From Thuidium tamariscinum (lineage: Eukaryota; Streptophyta; Bryopsida; Hypnales; Thuidiaceae), in assembly GCA_947034885.2 (NCBI GenBank), contig OX344751.2, positions 43,801,082 through 43,865,081 of the forward strand: 64,000 nucleotides of DNA, written 5' to 3'. The notes below the pieces were generated by a model, which worked only from the letters and a program-made list of their open reading frames with translations, was not told the origin of the DNA and made no database searches. Below are positions 23,010 to 36,285 of this stretch, piece after piece. Position 1 is the stretch's first letter; every line of letters begins with the position of its first letter. Made by a program: the position numbers and the translations under genes.

Positions 23010-26000
23010 TGTGAGCGCTCCTAACTCCACCCTCAAGCTAGAAGTTTATCACACAGGTCCTGTGTCTAATTGAGTTTTCTTTCTAATTGGGTATTAAAAG
23101 AAAGCCTTCCAAGCAATGAACTCTTTTAGTCACGATTTTGAGTGTTTCTAATCTAATGTTATGGTCAAAGTTCAACTAATCTACTCTATCCTATTCTATG
23201 TTATTGGTTGAAATTGTATCCAGTTTTAGTTCCAAGCATTCGGTAGAAAGAAACTTAACAGTAAAACAACAAGAATGAAAATCAAATGGGAGTAGTTTAC
23301 CTCCTCTGCGTAAATCTCCATAGTCCCGTCATCGAACATCATCATGTGTAAATACTCCCCCACAACCTCGCCATCGAAATTATCCTGGCTCTCCATCTAA
23401 TCCATAATAATTCTCACGTTGTTGGTCAATTAAATCTACCCTGGTTAAAAGGAAACTAAAGGTTATGTAGCGTTAATTTAATTGCGTAATTCTTTTAATT
23501 CCTAAACCCCCGGTAATTAGAAAATACTGCAATTCAAATTAGTCTACCTATTTGGTTAAGTCTTAGTAAATGTTCTAATTTAAATAAATTAATGGAAGGT
23601 TGATAGTTAGTTATTTGTTGTTTTAGTTTTTCTTGTGGTTCTAAATTAATATTCAAAATCCAAATTCAATTAAGTTAAATTTAATTATTTTGAATTGTAA
23701 TTTATTGTCAAATCTTTTCAAATCTAATTCATTTTTGGAATTGCATTAATTCCTTAAATAAATTAGTTGTCAATTTGTCCCTTCCTTTTTGTCTTATTAA
23801 GTATTTTTAAATCAAAACTATCATCAAATCTTTTCAAATCCAATTAAATTTTGAATTTTCGTTAATTTGTAAAGAAATTAGTTGTCAATTTGTTTGTTTC
23901 CTTTTTGGCTTATTAGGCCTAATAAAACAAAACCACAAAATCCAAACCTTCTAAGAATCTAATTAATGACTAACTACCAAAGAATGTAGAACATACCCCG
24001 AGAATAAAAGCCAATTCAATAGTGATATTCCGAAACAAGTAGTTTTTTAATTGTCAAGGGTCAAACCTCAAGAATATAGCACCTTATTCAATAGTGAGAT
24101 TCTTTTGGAAATTAGTTTTTTAATGTCAAATTCCCTCACATGGTTGTCTTCCCGTAATCCTTCTTCCCTTAATTCCTTTTATATGCCTCACTCTTGCATT
24201 TAGTTTGTTGCAAAGTTTGATGAGAGTTTTGGCTATGGAGGTTAGGAGAGTGGAAGTTTTGTGTGGTGAACCTCAAGTTGGAAATGTTGGATTTCTGATG
24301 TAAAATCAATTGGAAATAGGATGGTCAATTTCCTTTCCTTTGATTTTTTATTTAAACCCAACTTTTGCAATGACCAAGAATTTCAGATTCAACTTTTGGT
24401 GAGAAATGCACTTACTTGCATGTATGTGTTTGAATTGTTAGTTTTTGGATTGGTTGTCGTGGAACTCCGCTCCCTGGCCTGGCTGCTCCGCTCCGCTCCC
24501 CTGCCGTCCTCCAACTGAGGCCTGCCACGTGGCGTAGCGCCACTAGTCGGCGGGGAGGGGGCTTCAGTCCGCCCGATGGGGTTCAGTACTTCGACTAGGG
24601 GTTCGGACAGCCTGACTGGGTGCTCCTGCCTGGTTGAAGGCTGAAACCAACCCTTCAGGGTCTGGTTTTTTGGTATTTTCTCTGGAAATGGATTCTAACT
24701 AGTCTAATTCTTAGCTAATGGGCCATCCGCGGTGCACAACAATTGATGTAAGTATTTGGGAATTAACTTATGACTATCTAATGATCACGAACTTTTGAAG
24801 AGAAGTAAAGCAAAATAAAATAATGGAATGGTTAAGTGGAGGAGTTTCCAAGGCTATTTAACTCCCCTAACTTGTCCTTGAGGTGCCCCTAAATGACTAA
24901 GGTTTTAGCCACGTGATTTTGGGTTGGCCTTGCCTTGAGTCTTTAATATAGTGGCTTAGTTTTATCCAAATTTTGGAAGTGGATTTACAGCTTCGCTGTG
25001 AGGCTAAATCCAGTAGTTATTTTGAGAATTTTGTTCGCAAAAGGAGGTACACATGACAGTGTTTAACCGGACTTTCACGTTGAATTCTCAAAATTTCTTA
25101 GTATTTCAAGATTTTGCAACCAAAGGAGGTGCACATGACAGTGCTTAAACCGGACTTTGGCGCTTGATACATGAAATTTCCAAAGAATAGTAGTTCACAA
25201 TGTTGCACCTTAGCTATTATACCAAGAAGAACGAGAGAATTGGTTGAAGGGGCCCTAGGCCTTCAAGAATTCCAAAAAATATATATAACAAGACTTGGCC
25301 AAAAATCTTTTGGTCCAAGTGGTGCTCCGACCACATCGGTAGCACGTGAGAAGAACGAAGTGTCGGTGTGAGAAAAATGAGGGTATAGGCAACCTCGGGG
25401 GGGGGGGGGGGGGGGGCCCTATATACCCACGGCCGGGCCATTTTGAAAATTGTCTTTCTTTAGCCCAAAGATGGATTTTTACGCAAGAAAGAGATCTTGA
25501 CCAAATCCAATCTTTGATTTTCCAAGAGATATTTCCAAAATCACTTCTAATTAACCGCAATTAACGATTAAAAAGTCAAACTAAGAGCTGACCCTCTCTA
25601 TCTTTTAGGGAACAACTCGAAACGGAAAACCGTCTGCGCCATTGTCTTCAGAAGACCCCAATTAGCCTCAAGGACCCCTTATCCCTCACTCCTAGGCCGT
25701 TTGCGCACCCAAATTGGAATTACGGTAACTCCAATTAATAGTCAAAAATCTAACTTCTAGGATTTGAGCATTTTGATGAATCTGTCAGGCCAGGGTGGTT
25801 AGGAATGTCCGTGAGAGTAAGGAATGACTCCTTATTTGCGACCATCGGACATCATTCGCTCCTAATACGCCGGTCAACTCGCCGCCAACTTGTAAATTCT
25901 AGTGAAATTCGATGTCGATGCCGGTTCTAGTAGTTGGGAATGTTGGAATGTCTTCAAACTTGACCAGGCGCTTATTGAGCACACAAAAACCTATCCTAAT

Positions 26001-26774
26001 TTTTAGTGACATTTTACCGCATCATACGTAATTTCTATGAATTTATTAACATTTCTATGTGCGGTTGACTTCCCATGGAGTCAACGTGGAATTTCGGAAA
26101 AATCCGAAATAAATTGGGTAGCTTCTAGGGTACTCCTAGATTCTTTAGTGTAAGTCCCACGCGGCCTTGCACTATTCTAATTTTAGTAATTTGGAATTAC
26201 TTTGCCCAATTGGACAATTTAATTCCCGATGCCCGGAAATCTTGGACAATTGTTTGATTCTTGTTCGCTCCTGGCATGCTCCTACCCTTGGAACACCTTT
26301 CTGTAGTTTTCAATCTCCAATCTTCCATCTTTTATCTCGTGAAGTTCGAATTCTCTAAATTAATTGCAGTGGTTTTACTTTTAAATCCAATTTATTTCAA
26401 AATTGAATTTAAGCCCTGGTAACTCTTCTAGGCTCGTAGTAGACTCTTTTAGCTTAGTCATTATGTCATGTGCATCCTTAAAAGGTTGATTTTGCACAGA
26501 CAGTCACTAGAACTGACTAACTTTCAATCCTTCAATTCTCTCAAAACTACTAAATCTTCACACAAACTTACTTTGGAGACTTAGAATGATTCAAATTTTT
26601 AGGATTAGCAATTTTCCACCTTCTAAGTTGGTTTTCCCCCATTTTGGCATAGACTGACACCAAAACTCCTTCAACATTCTTTTTATGTCTTTTTCTTGAA
26701 TATTTTAGCTAATTTTTGCTATTTAATTGCGAAAAATGGACCCAGAGTCTTGAGTGCCATGTCGAGGGCTCACA
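23010..26774 (-). mobile_element. Solo LTR L2, same family as L1
   Basis: It runs from TGTGAGCGCTCC to GGGCTCACA (3765 bases), flanked by the perfect 5-base repeat ACAGG (23005-23009 and 26775-26779). TG...CA termini and a 5-base duplication are the hallmark of an LTR. It is collinear with L1 in the same orientation but lacks about 180 bases present in L1 (roughly 11884-12060), which shortens its GC-rich centre. The minus-strand TATA-like sequence TATATAGG is at 25418-25425. A run of 20 G (25397-25416) replaces a shorter run in L1. No retrotransposon protein is encoded. Confidence 0.75.
25397..25416. repeat. Homopolymer run of 20 G
   Basis: Twenty consecutive G. The aligned site in L1 reads CGAGGGGGGCCC, so the tract has expanded. 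A G-quadruplex-capable tract beside the putative LTR TATA box; its length may be affected by sequencing error. Confidence 0.8.
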
Positions 26775-26779
26775 ACAGG

Positions 26780-29700
26780 TTGTCACTATAACAATCAAAA
26801 TTGACTTGATAAAGTGGCTTGGATCTTAGTTAAACCATAGAAGATTTTGTAGACAATAAGTGGCTGATAAATGAAAGTGAATCCTTTTATATAAGACAAA
26901 AGTGCAAATATTGATCTTTGAGATTTTGAGTGAAAAGGGACAATCATATACAATAATCTAATCTCTATTTAGTATTTTTGGTTTCTTTTAAGCAAATGAA
27001 TCACATAGTATGAAAACAATGATTTCTTTGGTAACCAACCTATCCTTTTAAGGTTAAAAAATACTTTGTTGTTTTGCCTTATAGTAGCTAACTTATTGCA
27101 CTATCTTGAATCAAATGATGGCTCATGCAATTGAGTGCATTACTCCAAGGTGGGATGTTCTAAGTGAGTTTTTAAATACAATCCTAGTAGTTAGATTATG
27201 TACAATGATTTTCAAAGAGATTTTTTTGTAAAAATTTACTAGAAATACATCTATTTCCAAAATTATTTTATTAAAATTATTTCCAAAATTCACTTAAAAC
27301 CTCCCATTATTTACTAGTGGTGAGATATACTCCACCCCCCTACTTTAACTAAAAATCATATAAGATCTCTAATGAAAGAAGCTTATTAATTGACTCATTA
27401 TCATATCTCATCATTGCAAATAGTTTGATTCTTAAACTTTAGAGGTAGAAATGAGATTTGTAGTTGATTCTGTTATCTTTCATGAAGTGACGGCTATGTA
27501 TTTGGTGTTGTATGCCATATGAGAAGCTAACCCATTTGCAAGCCATATGTATTGATTGGTTCTTATATTGAAAAATCATTAAGGTTTTTTCACTAAATTT
27601 TTACTAAAAACACTCCATGTGCCTTCTTAAGGAGATTACTTTTTATTTTTAGAAAAGTACATGAGTTAAAAGATAGGATTTGTTTTATTCAAAGGAGAAA
27701 AAAATTTGTTTAATATGTAGGACTACTATAGGATCAATGAAATGCTACATTTTCTATTATATATAAAATAGGATACACAAAAATACCATGTAGTAGAAAT
27801 TTTTATTAATAAGTTAGCCTTGATAGATAGGGACTATGAAAAAATTTCATAGTGTATTGAATATAGATGATAAATAATTTTGTATGGATGATATAAAAAA
27901 TATAGTCAAAAAAAACTTTGTTGAAGGGTAGTATGTTGACTAAATATATACCATTGTACAAGTAGTGTATACATCAAAAAATCATATATAAATGTAAGAC
28001 ATTAACAAAAAGTGGCACATTGCACAAATGAGGAGGCTTACCTTGGTGAATTCAACAAATTAAAAATTGTACAATACAAGGATAGAGTTTATAGTCCATT
28101 TTAATTCAATCTTTGAGTCTAAACGTGTTTAGTAGTCTCATATTGAATGTGAGGTGTTTATAAGATGGTTTCATTGGAGATTTTGAGGTAATTAATGGTG
28201 AACTTGTTATGAAATCCTATAGGTTAGACTCCTAGAAGGTGTTTAGAAAGAAGGAAAAGTTCAAATATGCCAATTTTGATGCATGGTCCAAAATAAAAAA
28301 TATTGTTATTAAAAAAATCACAACTCTAACAAAGTGTATGAAGAAAATAAAGAAATGCATGGAAGAAATTTTAGCCCATTTGACAATGTGGATTGAGAGA
28401 TTTTAACATTTGAAGTGAGAAGAATTTTTTTTATCATTCCTGCAAAACACAATGAGTGGACTTTGATTGCTCTAGTTGTAAATTTTTTGCTCTACACAAA
28501 AATGAAAACTTTGACCAATCATAAATAAATGATGTTAGGTTCACTTATGAAAATTTTCAAAAGCAAATATAGGGTTTAGCTTATTCTAAATCAACTTGCA
28601 ATACAATTGAATTATTTGTAAAGTCCCCCCTACTTTGAGCATGACTTTTTTTGAAGTCGAGAAGGCAACTATAGTTGAAGCGTCAAACTTTTTTGCAAGA
28701 TACTTATGTCACACGACTTCAAAAGTGGGGACCAAAATTTTTTAGGCACCATTTTGATAGAAAAATAATTTTCATACCCACTTTTATTTTGACTTTTTTA
28801 ACTCAACCGGCTTTTTCACAAAACTCATGGATTTAAACCCCGGTTTAGTGTACTTTACAAATAACTCAAATACATTAGTCATTTTTTGATGATTTTTTGT
28901 ACAATGAGGAAATATTTTATTTGAAATTCAAAAAATAAAAAAATTGGAGACAAGCATTTGGAATATGAGAGAAAATTTTTAAGAACTTTGACCTTAGAGG
29001 TTGCAAGATGATAGGGCTTGAATTCATAAGAAAACATTATTTCTTGAAGCCTCCTCAACCTTGGCCTTAACATGGCTAATAAAGTTTGATTCCTTTTTGA
29101 ATGTGATTTGAGAACTAAATTTTTTTCTTACAATTGTATACAATATTTTATTAGTCACATATATGCCAAATTTCAAAAATTAATGAGTAGTTAGTTTGCA
29201 AAAGATGCTTAAAAGGTGCCCAAATTGCTTGGGCTACCAAATAAATTCAAACTAGTATATCTTTTGATTTGGGCATTGAATTGGGGAAAAACCACATTCT
29301 GACTAAGGGAGTAAGTATTGAGATCTTGTGTCAAAATTTCATAAACATTGGATAAAAATTGACTTCTTAGGAATCTACCGAGATATTCAATTATCCTTTC
29401 AATGGACAATTGGTCTTTAGGGGTTAAAATTTGCCACTTGATCAATGGCACTTAAATTGAGTTGATTCTTATTGGTTTCATGGTCTACTTTCTATACTTG
29501 TATGTGGTAGAGTGAAGAATAAATTTGTGAAAAAAGGTGGAGGGCAAGAAAAACTTAGACATTGAAATTTTATATGTAAAATAGGCCCACTTAAAAAACC
29601 GCATTCATGAATGAATTTACAAATATCATAGAATATTTGTAATATGCTACTTGTAGCTTGTTATAGTAAAATAAATTTTATTTTAAATACAATAATCAAG

Positions 29701-31126
29701 GTAAATAGCCCCACATCAAATACCCTCTTAACTCATTATATAACTCAAATTATGAGGTGATCTCATTGAGGTAGTCATTTCTAGTACAAGTAAGAAAGTC
29801 TAGGAAAAGAGATTTTTGGACACATATAACCATAGGATCTTGTAGTAAGTTGGCTTGACAAGATGTGGTAAGAATTTCAGAAATTTCCATGATGTAAAGT
29901 GTAAAATACTAGCATTTGAATTAAGACAAATATTTTTCTTGCCTTGCAAAAAATAGGATAGATTTTGAGTTCACAAGGTCACATTTGTGTGAAAAATGTC
30001 TAAAGTGGTGCTTTTACTTTGGTTTCATTTGGATCAAATACAAGTTGGCTATATATTTGAAAATATTTAGATCATTTAAAATTGGACAACATAGAGCAAA
30101 AAATAATAAGTAGAAAGAATTATTAATCGATACAAAATACAAAATTTTTAAGAATTTTTTTGTGGAGTTAAAAATAAATAAAATTCCAATGGTTGTAGTG
30201 CTGTAGTAAACAATCTACATTGGATGTTTTTGTTCTTTTTTCAAAAATTCTAAAAATTGACTTAAGAAATGAACTTCAAAGTTTTAGCAGAGAGATTTTA
30301 TAACTAGTTACAAATTAAACTCCTTGTAACTTTCATCTCATTAATAAAAGTGGAATCATTCAATGCCTTCCACTTATAAATATGAGAGTTTAGGAAACCA
30401 ATTTTAATTTTTTACTTCTTAAAACAATTAATTTTTCTAAAAAAATTGTCATGCCTTCATGCCTTACCTAGAGATCAATGAAAATTACATATTATGCAAT
30501 AAATTTTGAACCAAGTAGTTAGAAGGTATGAAAATTGTTGCGTCTCAATACTATTCTTCGTGCGCTTGTTATGGGAAAAGATTTCAACAAAAATAAATAA
30601 AAATTCTATCCATAGTGAGCTACCTATAATTTCTATGTTGCCACAAAAATAATTTGGATCCTTTCAAGGTTCATACTAGCTTCTAACTTCAAGAATGCAA
30701 ACTTGGCATGCCTTTATATATAATTAGACATTAATTATTAGAATATAGTATTTTGGAATTTTTTTTGTTTTGCAACCAAAAATATGAAATAAAATCAATT
30801 GAAAATGATAAAGATAACTAACAACCAATAAATTGAAAAATTGGCATTTTTGAAAACCAAAATAAGGAAAAATTATCTTTTTGACAATCATATAAAGCTG
30901 CCATGGACATTTTAAACTTTGAATTTCCAAATCATAGAACGCTCTATATATCCTCTATACCTTAATTAATCTATCCTTTAATTATTCAATTCTTTTCTAA
31001 TCTCATACAAAATTTTCCCTCATACTGTAGGTCCAAAAAACTAAACCAATCATATTTAAACACCATCCCTCCAACTAATGTTCAAACCGTTATGAATTCA
31101 ACTCAAAGTCAAGACACTAGGTCTTC
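26780..31126. other. AT-rich intergenic region, no supportable gene
   Basis: No frame with protein-like composition was found. A right end of the TTAA MITE family (CTTTAGGGG then TTAA) is at 29415-29427 without a clear left partner, and 29820-29930 resembles the interior of the MITEs at 6241 and 15812. The stretch next to 31126 is the 3' flank of the ankyrin gene; no canonical AATAAA was identified with confidence there. Confidence 0.45.
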
Positions 31127-33373
31127 TTACTCAAATCTTTTGTATATACGCTTGAATCTAAATAGTTTGGTACGTTCACGTGCATAAGAGGAATTTTCCA
31201 CTATACTTTTGACCAAAAGAACTAAACTAACTATGCACACCATCCCTCCGATGAATGTTGGAACTATCATATACCATTGATACTTCAACAATGGTGTCAA
31301 TACAATAGTTCCAGCTATAGCAAATGCTATTATCACAAACAACACTGAACATGCCAAAAGGACTGAAGTCACCAAAAGATTTATACGAAGCTTCTCCACA
31401 GTTTCCTTGATGAATAAATGGCTCCTTGGTAACACACTTCGAGCGCCAAAAACAACAGTTGCAATAGCAAAATAGAAGGAAAGGGCATTGAATACCCAAA
31501 ATACACGAAGTGGGACGTTGTGCTCAACATCCGCATAATTGAGGTTGGAAGTTGAAGAATTTGAATATCCTTCTCTAGAATAGGATGTATAATTCAAAGG
31601 CGGTTGCAACCATGAAGCAAAGGTGACACTAGCAATGAGCGCTGCACCCACAAGAATGGCATTAGCAGCATCTACATAGACTTGGCGATCTCTATAGAGC
31701 CTTTCCATGAAGCTTTTAATAGGATCACATTCCATGAGTGCTGCCTCGATATCTTTGTAGTCCTTTCCACCTTCGAATGCAATTTGGATAGGAGGTCCAA
31801 AGTCGTTGTTGCATACTTCATTCAATCGAATTTGATCTTTGAAAGAGTCCAAAAGTGCAATCACAAATTGTGTATTGCACCAAAAAATAGCCACGTAGAA
31901 GGCAGAGTAGCCAAAATTATCCGAAGCTTTTATGTCAAATTCGTTGTTTTGAGCAAGATATTGCACAATCCTTGTCACAGCATCAACATTGTGATGAGGA
32001 AATGTTGCAAGGTAATGCAATGGTGTCCTATTCCTGTAATCCCTTGCATTGACATTTTGAGAAGGCAACTTTTTCATGAAGTCGATGTCTCCATATTGCA
32101 CAGCTATATGGAAGGGATCTCTCCTCTCTCTATCCTTCTCCATCAATTTCAGCAACATGTCTACACTTCCAGCCTTGCAAGCATAATGTAAAGGCGTTTG
32201 ATACAACCAATTTTTGTCATCGATATTAGCACCCTTCTCCAAGAGCACATCAACAATGTGAATATCCCCACTTGCAACACCCAAGTGAAGAGGTGTATAT
32301 AAAATGCCTTTCACGTCGTTGTTGAAAGGGATATTCACATTGACTGAGGGAATTTTGTCGAAGAAGAGAAGGAAAGCCCACTCTGGATCACTAGGTGATC
32401 TGATTAATAGCTCGGGTGGTCTGTGTAATAGCTTATGTAGATCAGAGCTTGTTTCTAAGATCTTTTGAACCATCTTGAGATCCCCCATCAAGATTGCCGC
32501 GTCCAAGGATGTCATCTTGAACCGCGACACAAGAAATCCTAAAAGCTCTTCGTCGATTTCCAATTCGTCGTAGCTATCCAAACAAGGATTGAGTCGTAAT
32601 TTCGCCACAATTGTCGCAAACCAAGGATGATCCTCCAATCTTTTGTTCAAAGCCCATTTTACAAACCTTGACCAATTCTCCTTCAAATTGCGAACTTGTT
32701 GCTCTTCCGTCAGTGACCATGGAAAAGAGGCTTCGCCACCATCTCCTCCGCCACTACCATTGCTGCCCGTCCGCTGTGCAGGTCCAGACCCTGTCTCCAC
32801 AGCGGAATTGACCTCTATCTCCTGCAAAGCAAAAGGCAGTCGTGACCACTTCAATTCACTCAACAACCATACAAATCCCAACACAAATTGCACTTGCTTA
32901 TATTCTAGCAACATTCTTGCATACCGCTGTTGCCGGTGCAATCAGTTTGCTAATTCATGCATGGGCACTCAAACCCAAAAAACGCAAAATCCCAGCAGAG
33001 AACTAGAACGCAAAAGTTTGTAATTGCAGGCACGCTACTTGAACCCAACCCCTTAACCCACGGTTTGCTGCAACGCTTGCTGATAACACTCAAATTTGGT
33101 CCAAAGTTCCCATTCAACGTGGTCCGATTCAATGAACAACGCTCTGGAGCATGTGAGGTAGAAAACGCTGCAAGCTTGCTCAAGCAGGTTCCACCAAAAG
33201 CATGTTTGCTGAAATAAATTGCTCGGGCAGGTTCCAAAAGTAGTCATGTGGTTATGTAAAGACGTTGCTAAACCCGGCCTTCAAAGTCCATTCAAATCAT
33301 ACATTCCAGTGGTGGCAGTCATTCTTACCTCAAGCGCTGGCACCGGATCGGTGACGACAGTACTGCCTTCCAT
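31127..33373 (-). CDS. Ankyrin-repeat protein with C-terminal PGG-type membrane domain
   Basis: Two coding exons are proposed: 33373-33329 (15 codons, starting MEGSTVVTDPVPALE in AACAAATGG context, ending GAG|GTAAGA) and 32821-31127, entered through TTTGCTTTGCAG|GAG. The 507-base intron is phase 0 and the product has 579 residues. Residues 26-45 are Gly/Ser-rich; about five ankyrin-like repeats start near 190, 222, 250, 280 and 320 (TPLHLGVASGD, TPLHYACKAG, DPFHIAVQYGD, TPLHYLATF). The C terminus has four hydrophobic segments (about 400-421, 456-475, 495-518, 532-554), the first matching the plant PGG domain (NAILVGAALIASVTFASW). Known proteins of this architecture (ACD6-like) are membrane proteins linked to defence or stress signalling; the role here is inferred from architecture only. 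The second exon stays open upstream to 32941, so an unspliced start is the alternative. Confidence 0.85.
32822..33328 (-). other. Predicted intron of the ankyrin/PGG gene
   Basis: GT...AG boundaries: donor GAG|GTAAGA at 33328 and acceptor CTTTTGCTTTGCAG| at 32822. The donor matches the plant consensus and the acceptor follows a pyrimidine-rich tract. Both flanking codons are complete (phase 0), supporting the join. Confidence 0.7.
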
Positions 33374-34016
33374 TTGTTCTGATAAATGCCCCCGCAAGAA
33401 GATAAAATAAAATGAAGACGCGACCTCCGCAAGCCCGTGCACAAGCCGGCCTAAAACTAAAAGCTGAAGCAGGGAAGCGAAGAATCAACACAAAAAAACA
33501 GCTTTCGCTGGTCGAAATGTGTGCCGCCCAGTCTAACGAACGACGCAAACTCGGTCGGATTGAAGAAAGGAAACGAAGGATCGTGGATATAAGCAGCCCG
33601 ACTCAACGCCAATCGATTCACCCAACTTTACATCAAGAAACTCACGCACATCGACGGACCACACCTTCCGGCCCAGCTAGCAGAGTCGCCTCAAGTAAAA
33701 CCTGAGCGTACGTCACGTGCGTACTCTCCTCCCTTGAGCGATCTCAGGCCAACCAGACCGAGAATGCACTGCCAACTGAAGAGAGTTCTGGATGTGAAGG
33801 TGGAAACGAAGTTGTGAGGCGATCAAACCAGGCTGCGAGGATTTATCCACGGCGAGAGGACCGATCGATTGCAGCGCACTCTTACTGGTAGACTTGCTCC
33901 ACTGCGCAACGCGTTCCTGTATACCGAATTTGAAGTACTAGCTGTACTGCTAAGTTAATAAGTTACAACTAATCAATGAATCGTTTCCAGTTGCAATGGG
34001 CTATGAACTGAGCTGA
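33374..34016 (-). promoter_or_regulatory. 5' flank and likely promoter of the ankyrin/PGG gene
   Basis: This stretch is less AT-rich than the surrounding transposon sequence. A TATA-like CTTATATCC lies on the minus strand around 33586-33594, about 215 bases before the proposed ATG, which would give a 5' leader of roughly 180 bases. Upstream continuity ends abruptly at 34017, where transposon sequence begins, so distal elements may have been displaced by about 10 kb. Confidence 0.35.
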
Positions 34017-35075
34017 GGGCATCTGCAATGCATCCCCTCTAAATAGGCCCTGTAACGGCAAATGCCGGAGCTGAAAACGAGGCCTGCATTATGCAAAGCT
34101 CATTTTTGTCAGAGAAGCCCCAATGCGCGGCCGCTTTGAGAAACTGTATCTGCAATTTTTCTCGAAGTCAATCGAAAAAGGTGGCGAGGTGGCGTGGTTG
34201 CTGAAATTTCAGGGCAAAAAAGACAAAGTTACCATCATGATGACCACAGGAATCAACTTGCCGAGACATATCAAGGGGCAGGCAAAAAGACAGAATTTGT
34301 TGATATCGTGCTGTCCTTTACAGAGACCGTGGAACTACAGTCCCCCATACCGGTTGCATTGGAGCATGCAATTAATTCGAAATTATTTTTCAGATGGTAG
34401 AGTAAAGTTACCGTCCCTTTTAGAGGAAGGATTGCAGATGCTCTTAGCACCCATAGCACTGACAGCGCCACAGCGGCCTTCAATCCCTTGTGCAGTACAG
34501 TAGAGTAAGTGGGCTTCAAACTTCAGTAGTCAAACAACTTTTCTCCTTGGGAGCTGCAAGGCAGCAGGAATCCCGCCAGGACACTCGGTGGCATCCAATG
34601 CTGTACAGTAATCTATTCAAAAACTGGCACAAACGGACAAACTACCATTCCAACAGTAGAAATTATCGTGCTTGTTGATGCAATGATTTAAAATCAAGGC
34701 CCCTCGCTAAGCCCGACTCCCGAGCGGGTCCTGGTGGGTGGGTGTCTTTTTTGTCGTGCGGTCCTGCCAGGCCACTTGCTCTGGTGTATTTAATTCTTTT
34801 GCTATGAAATCTGCCCCTTGATATGTCTCGGCAAGTTGATTCCTGTGGTCATCATGATGGCAACTTTGTCTTCTGTGCCCTGAAATTTCAGCAACCACGC
34901 CACCTTGCCACCTTTTTCGATTGACTTCGAGAAAAATTGCAAATACAGTTTCTCAAAGCAGCCACGCATTGGGGTTTCTCTGACAAAAATGGGCTCTGCA
35001 TAATGTAGGCCTCGTTTTCAGCTCCGGCATTTGCCGTTACAAGGCCTATTTAGAAGGGATGCATTACAGATGCCC
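34017..35075. mobile_element. Inverted-repeat element with ~265-base arms inserted at hAT-1's edge
   Basis: The left arm (34017-34290) and right arm (34812-35075) are inverted copies with few mismatches; the ends read GGGCATCTGCAATGCATCCC and GGGCATCTGTAATGCATCCC. Flanking triplets are TGA (34014-34016) and TAA (35076-35078), compatible with a TWA duplication as in PIF/Harbinger elements. A third end of the same family (GAGCATCTGCAATCC on the minus strand, ending 34443, followed by TTA) lies inside, so the structure may be a complete 427-base MITE plus part of a second inverted copy. No transposase is encoded. Confidence 0.6.
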
Positions 35076-36285
35076 TAACCAGCGATCCCTGAACTGCTTT
35101 TGCAGAATTAGTCCAGGGGCTATACCTGTGGGTGTAAGGATGGCTAATCCCGCGACTTGATAATTCCGTGGGAGAAAGTCTCTGAGAAATTTGAAAAAAG
35201 ATTATAGGATAATGAATTTTTTTTTTCTTTAGTAAAGTAATTTTTGCTACAGGTGTTGGACCTGTGTGAATCATACATGGCTATTTTTGGTCCTTTTTGA
35301 TGGATCCAATTGCTAAAACTGAGTGGCTTGGTTGCTGAAATTGCTCAAAGATGAGTGATTTGTTTGCTTAGTTGGTCAAAAATGATCACTTGCTTGCTCA
35401 TTATACATATACACTTGCACAAAGGAAGTAAACATAGTGTTAACTGTTAAGATTCAAATTTTATAACAAAATGAAAACTCTCAAGTGTTTGTCTATTGAG
35501 AACAAACTCAAAACTGACCACTAACTTGGGAATTGAACCCAACTTGCATAAAGCAAGACTGCCCCAAGTGCAGTATTAGTGTCATGTACACACAAGACAA
35601 ACAACCCACATTAGAAGAAAAAGTTAGAAGTAAAAGCATCCAAAATCACAGCATTGGTCCCAACTGCGAATCTCCCACAGGCCCAGTTTCATGGCGCCCA
35701 TTCTCGTACTCCACCTTGTGTATGTGCAGTTGATGGCACATACAGCCCACAAACTTTGATTGTCAAGAAACTCAATTATTTGAGATTCAAAGCCAACATA
35801 ATCTTATAAAAACTAAGGATTGTAAAAGAGGAGGGTACTTCCGTGTAGATTACACGTCCCCATGATGTCCCACCTTAACAACATTCTTCCAGGAATCAAT
35901 GGCGTCTTTATAGGGAAAAGTGTCAAGAGAATAGTAACTTTGCCCGAACATGCGCACCACCAGTGGCAAATGCTTATCCAGCTGATTCCTTTGATAGGAC
36001 TTCAAGAATTTCAGCGTTGAGAAGCAACGCTCATCCTCCATGGAGCCCAAAACGAGACAGCAGCTTATCTCAGCCACTTTAAAAAACTCAGAAATCAAGT
36101 TCTGCAAGTGCCGTGATTGATCAAGGCCTCTCCATAATTTTATGACCGGATTGATGTGGTAGGGCGTTGTCAAATCAGAGTCAGCATTGGCTTTCATCGT
36201 AACTTTGAACATGGACTGCTGATTGTCCAATTTGGAGGCAGATAGGATTTCAGGAGCAGTGAAGCCTTCATCATCAGAAGATGGT

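Noticed and set aside
31682-32191. 169-codon plus-strand open frame
   Set aside because: It lies antisense to the ankyrin/PGG exon and has no domain; it reflects codon usage of the real gene on the other strand.
32822-32941. Upstream start of the ankyrin frame at 32941
   Set aside because: A strong acceptor at 32822 joined to a consensus donor at 33328 in matching phase gives a better-supported start; the stretch is more likely intron.
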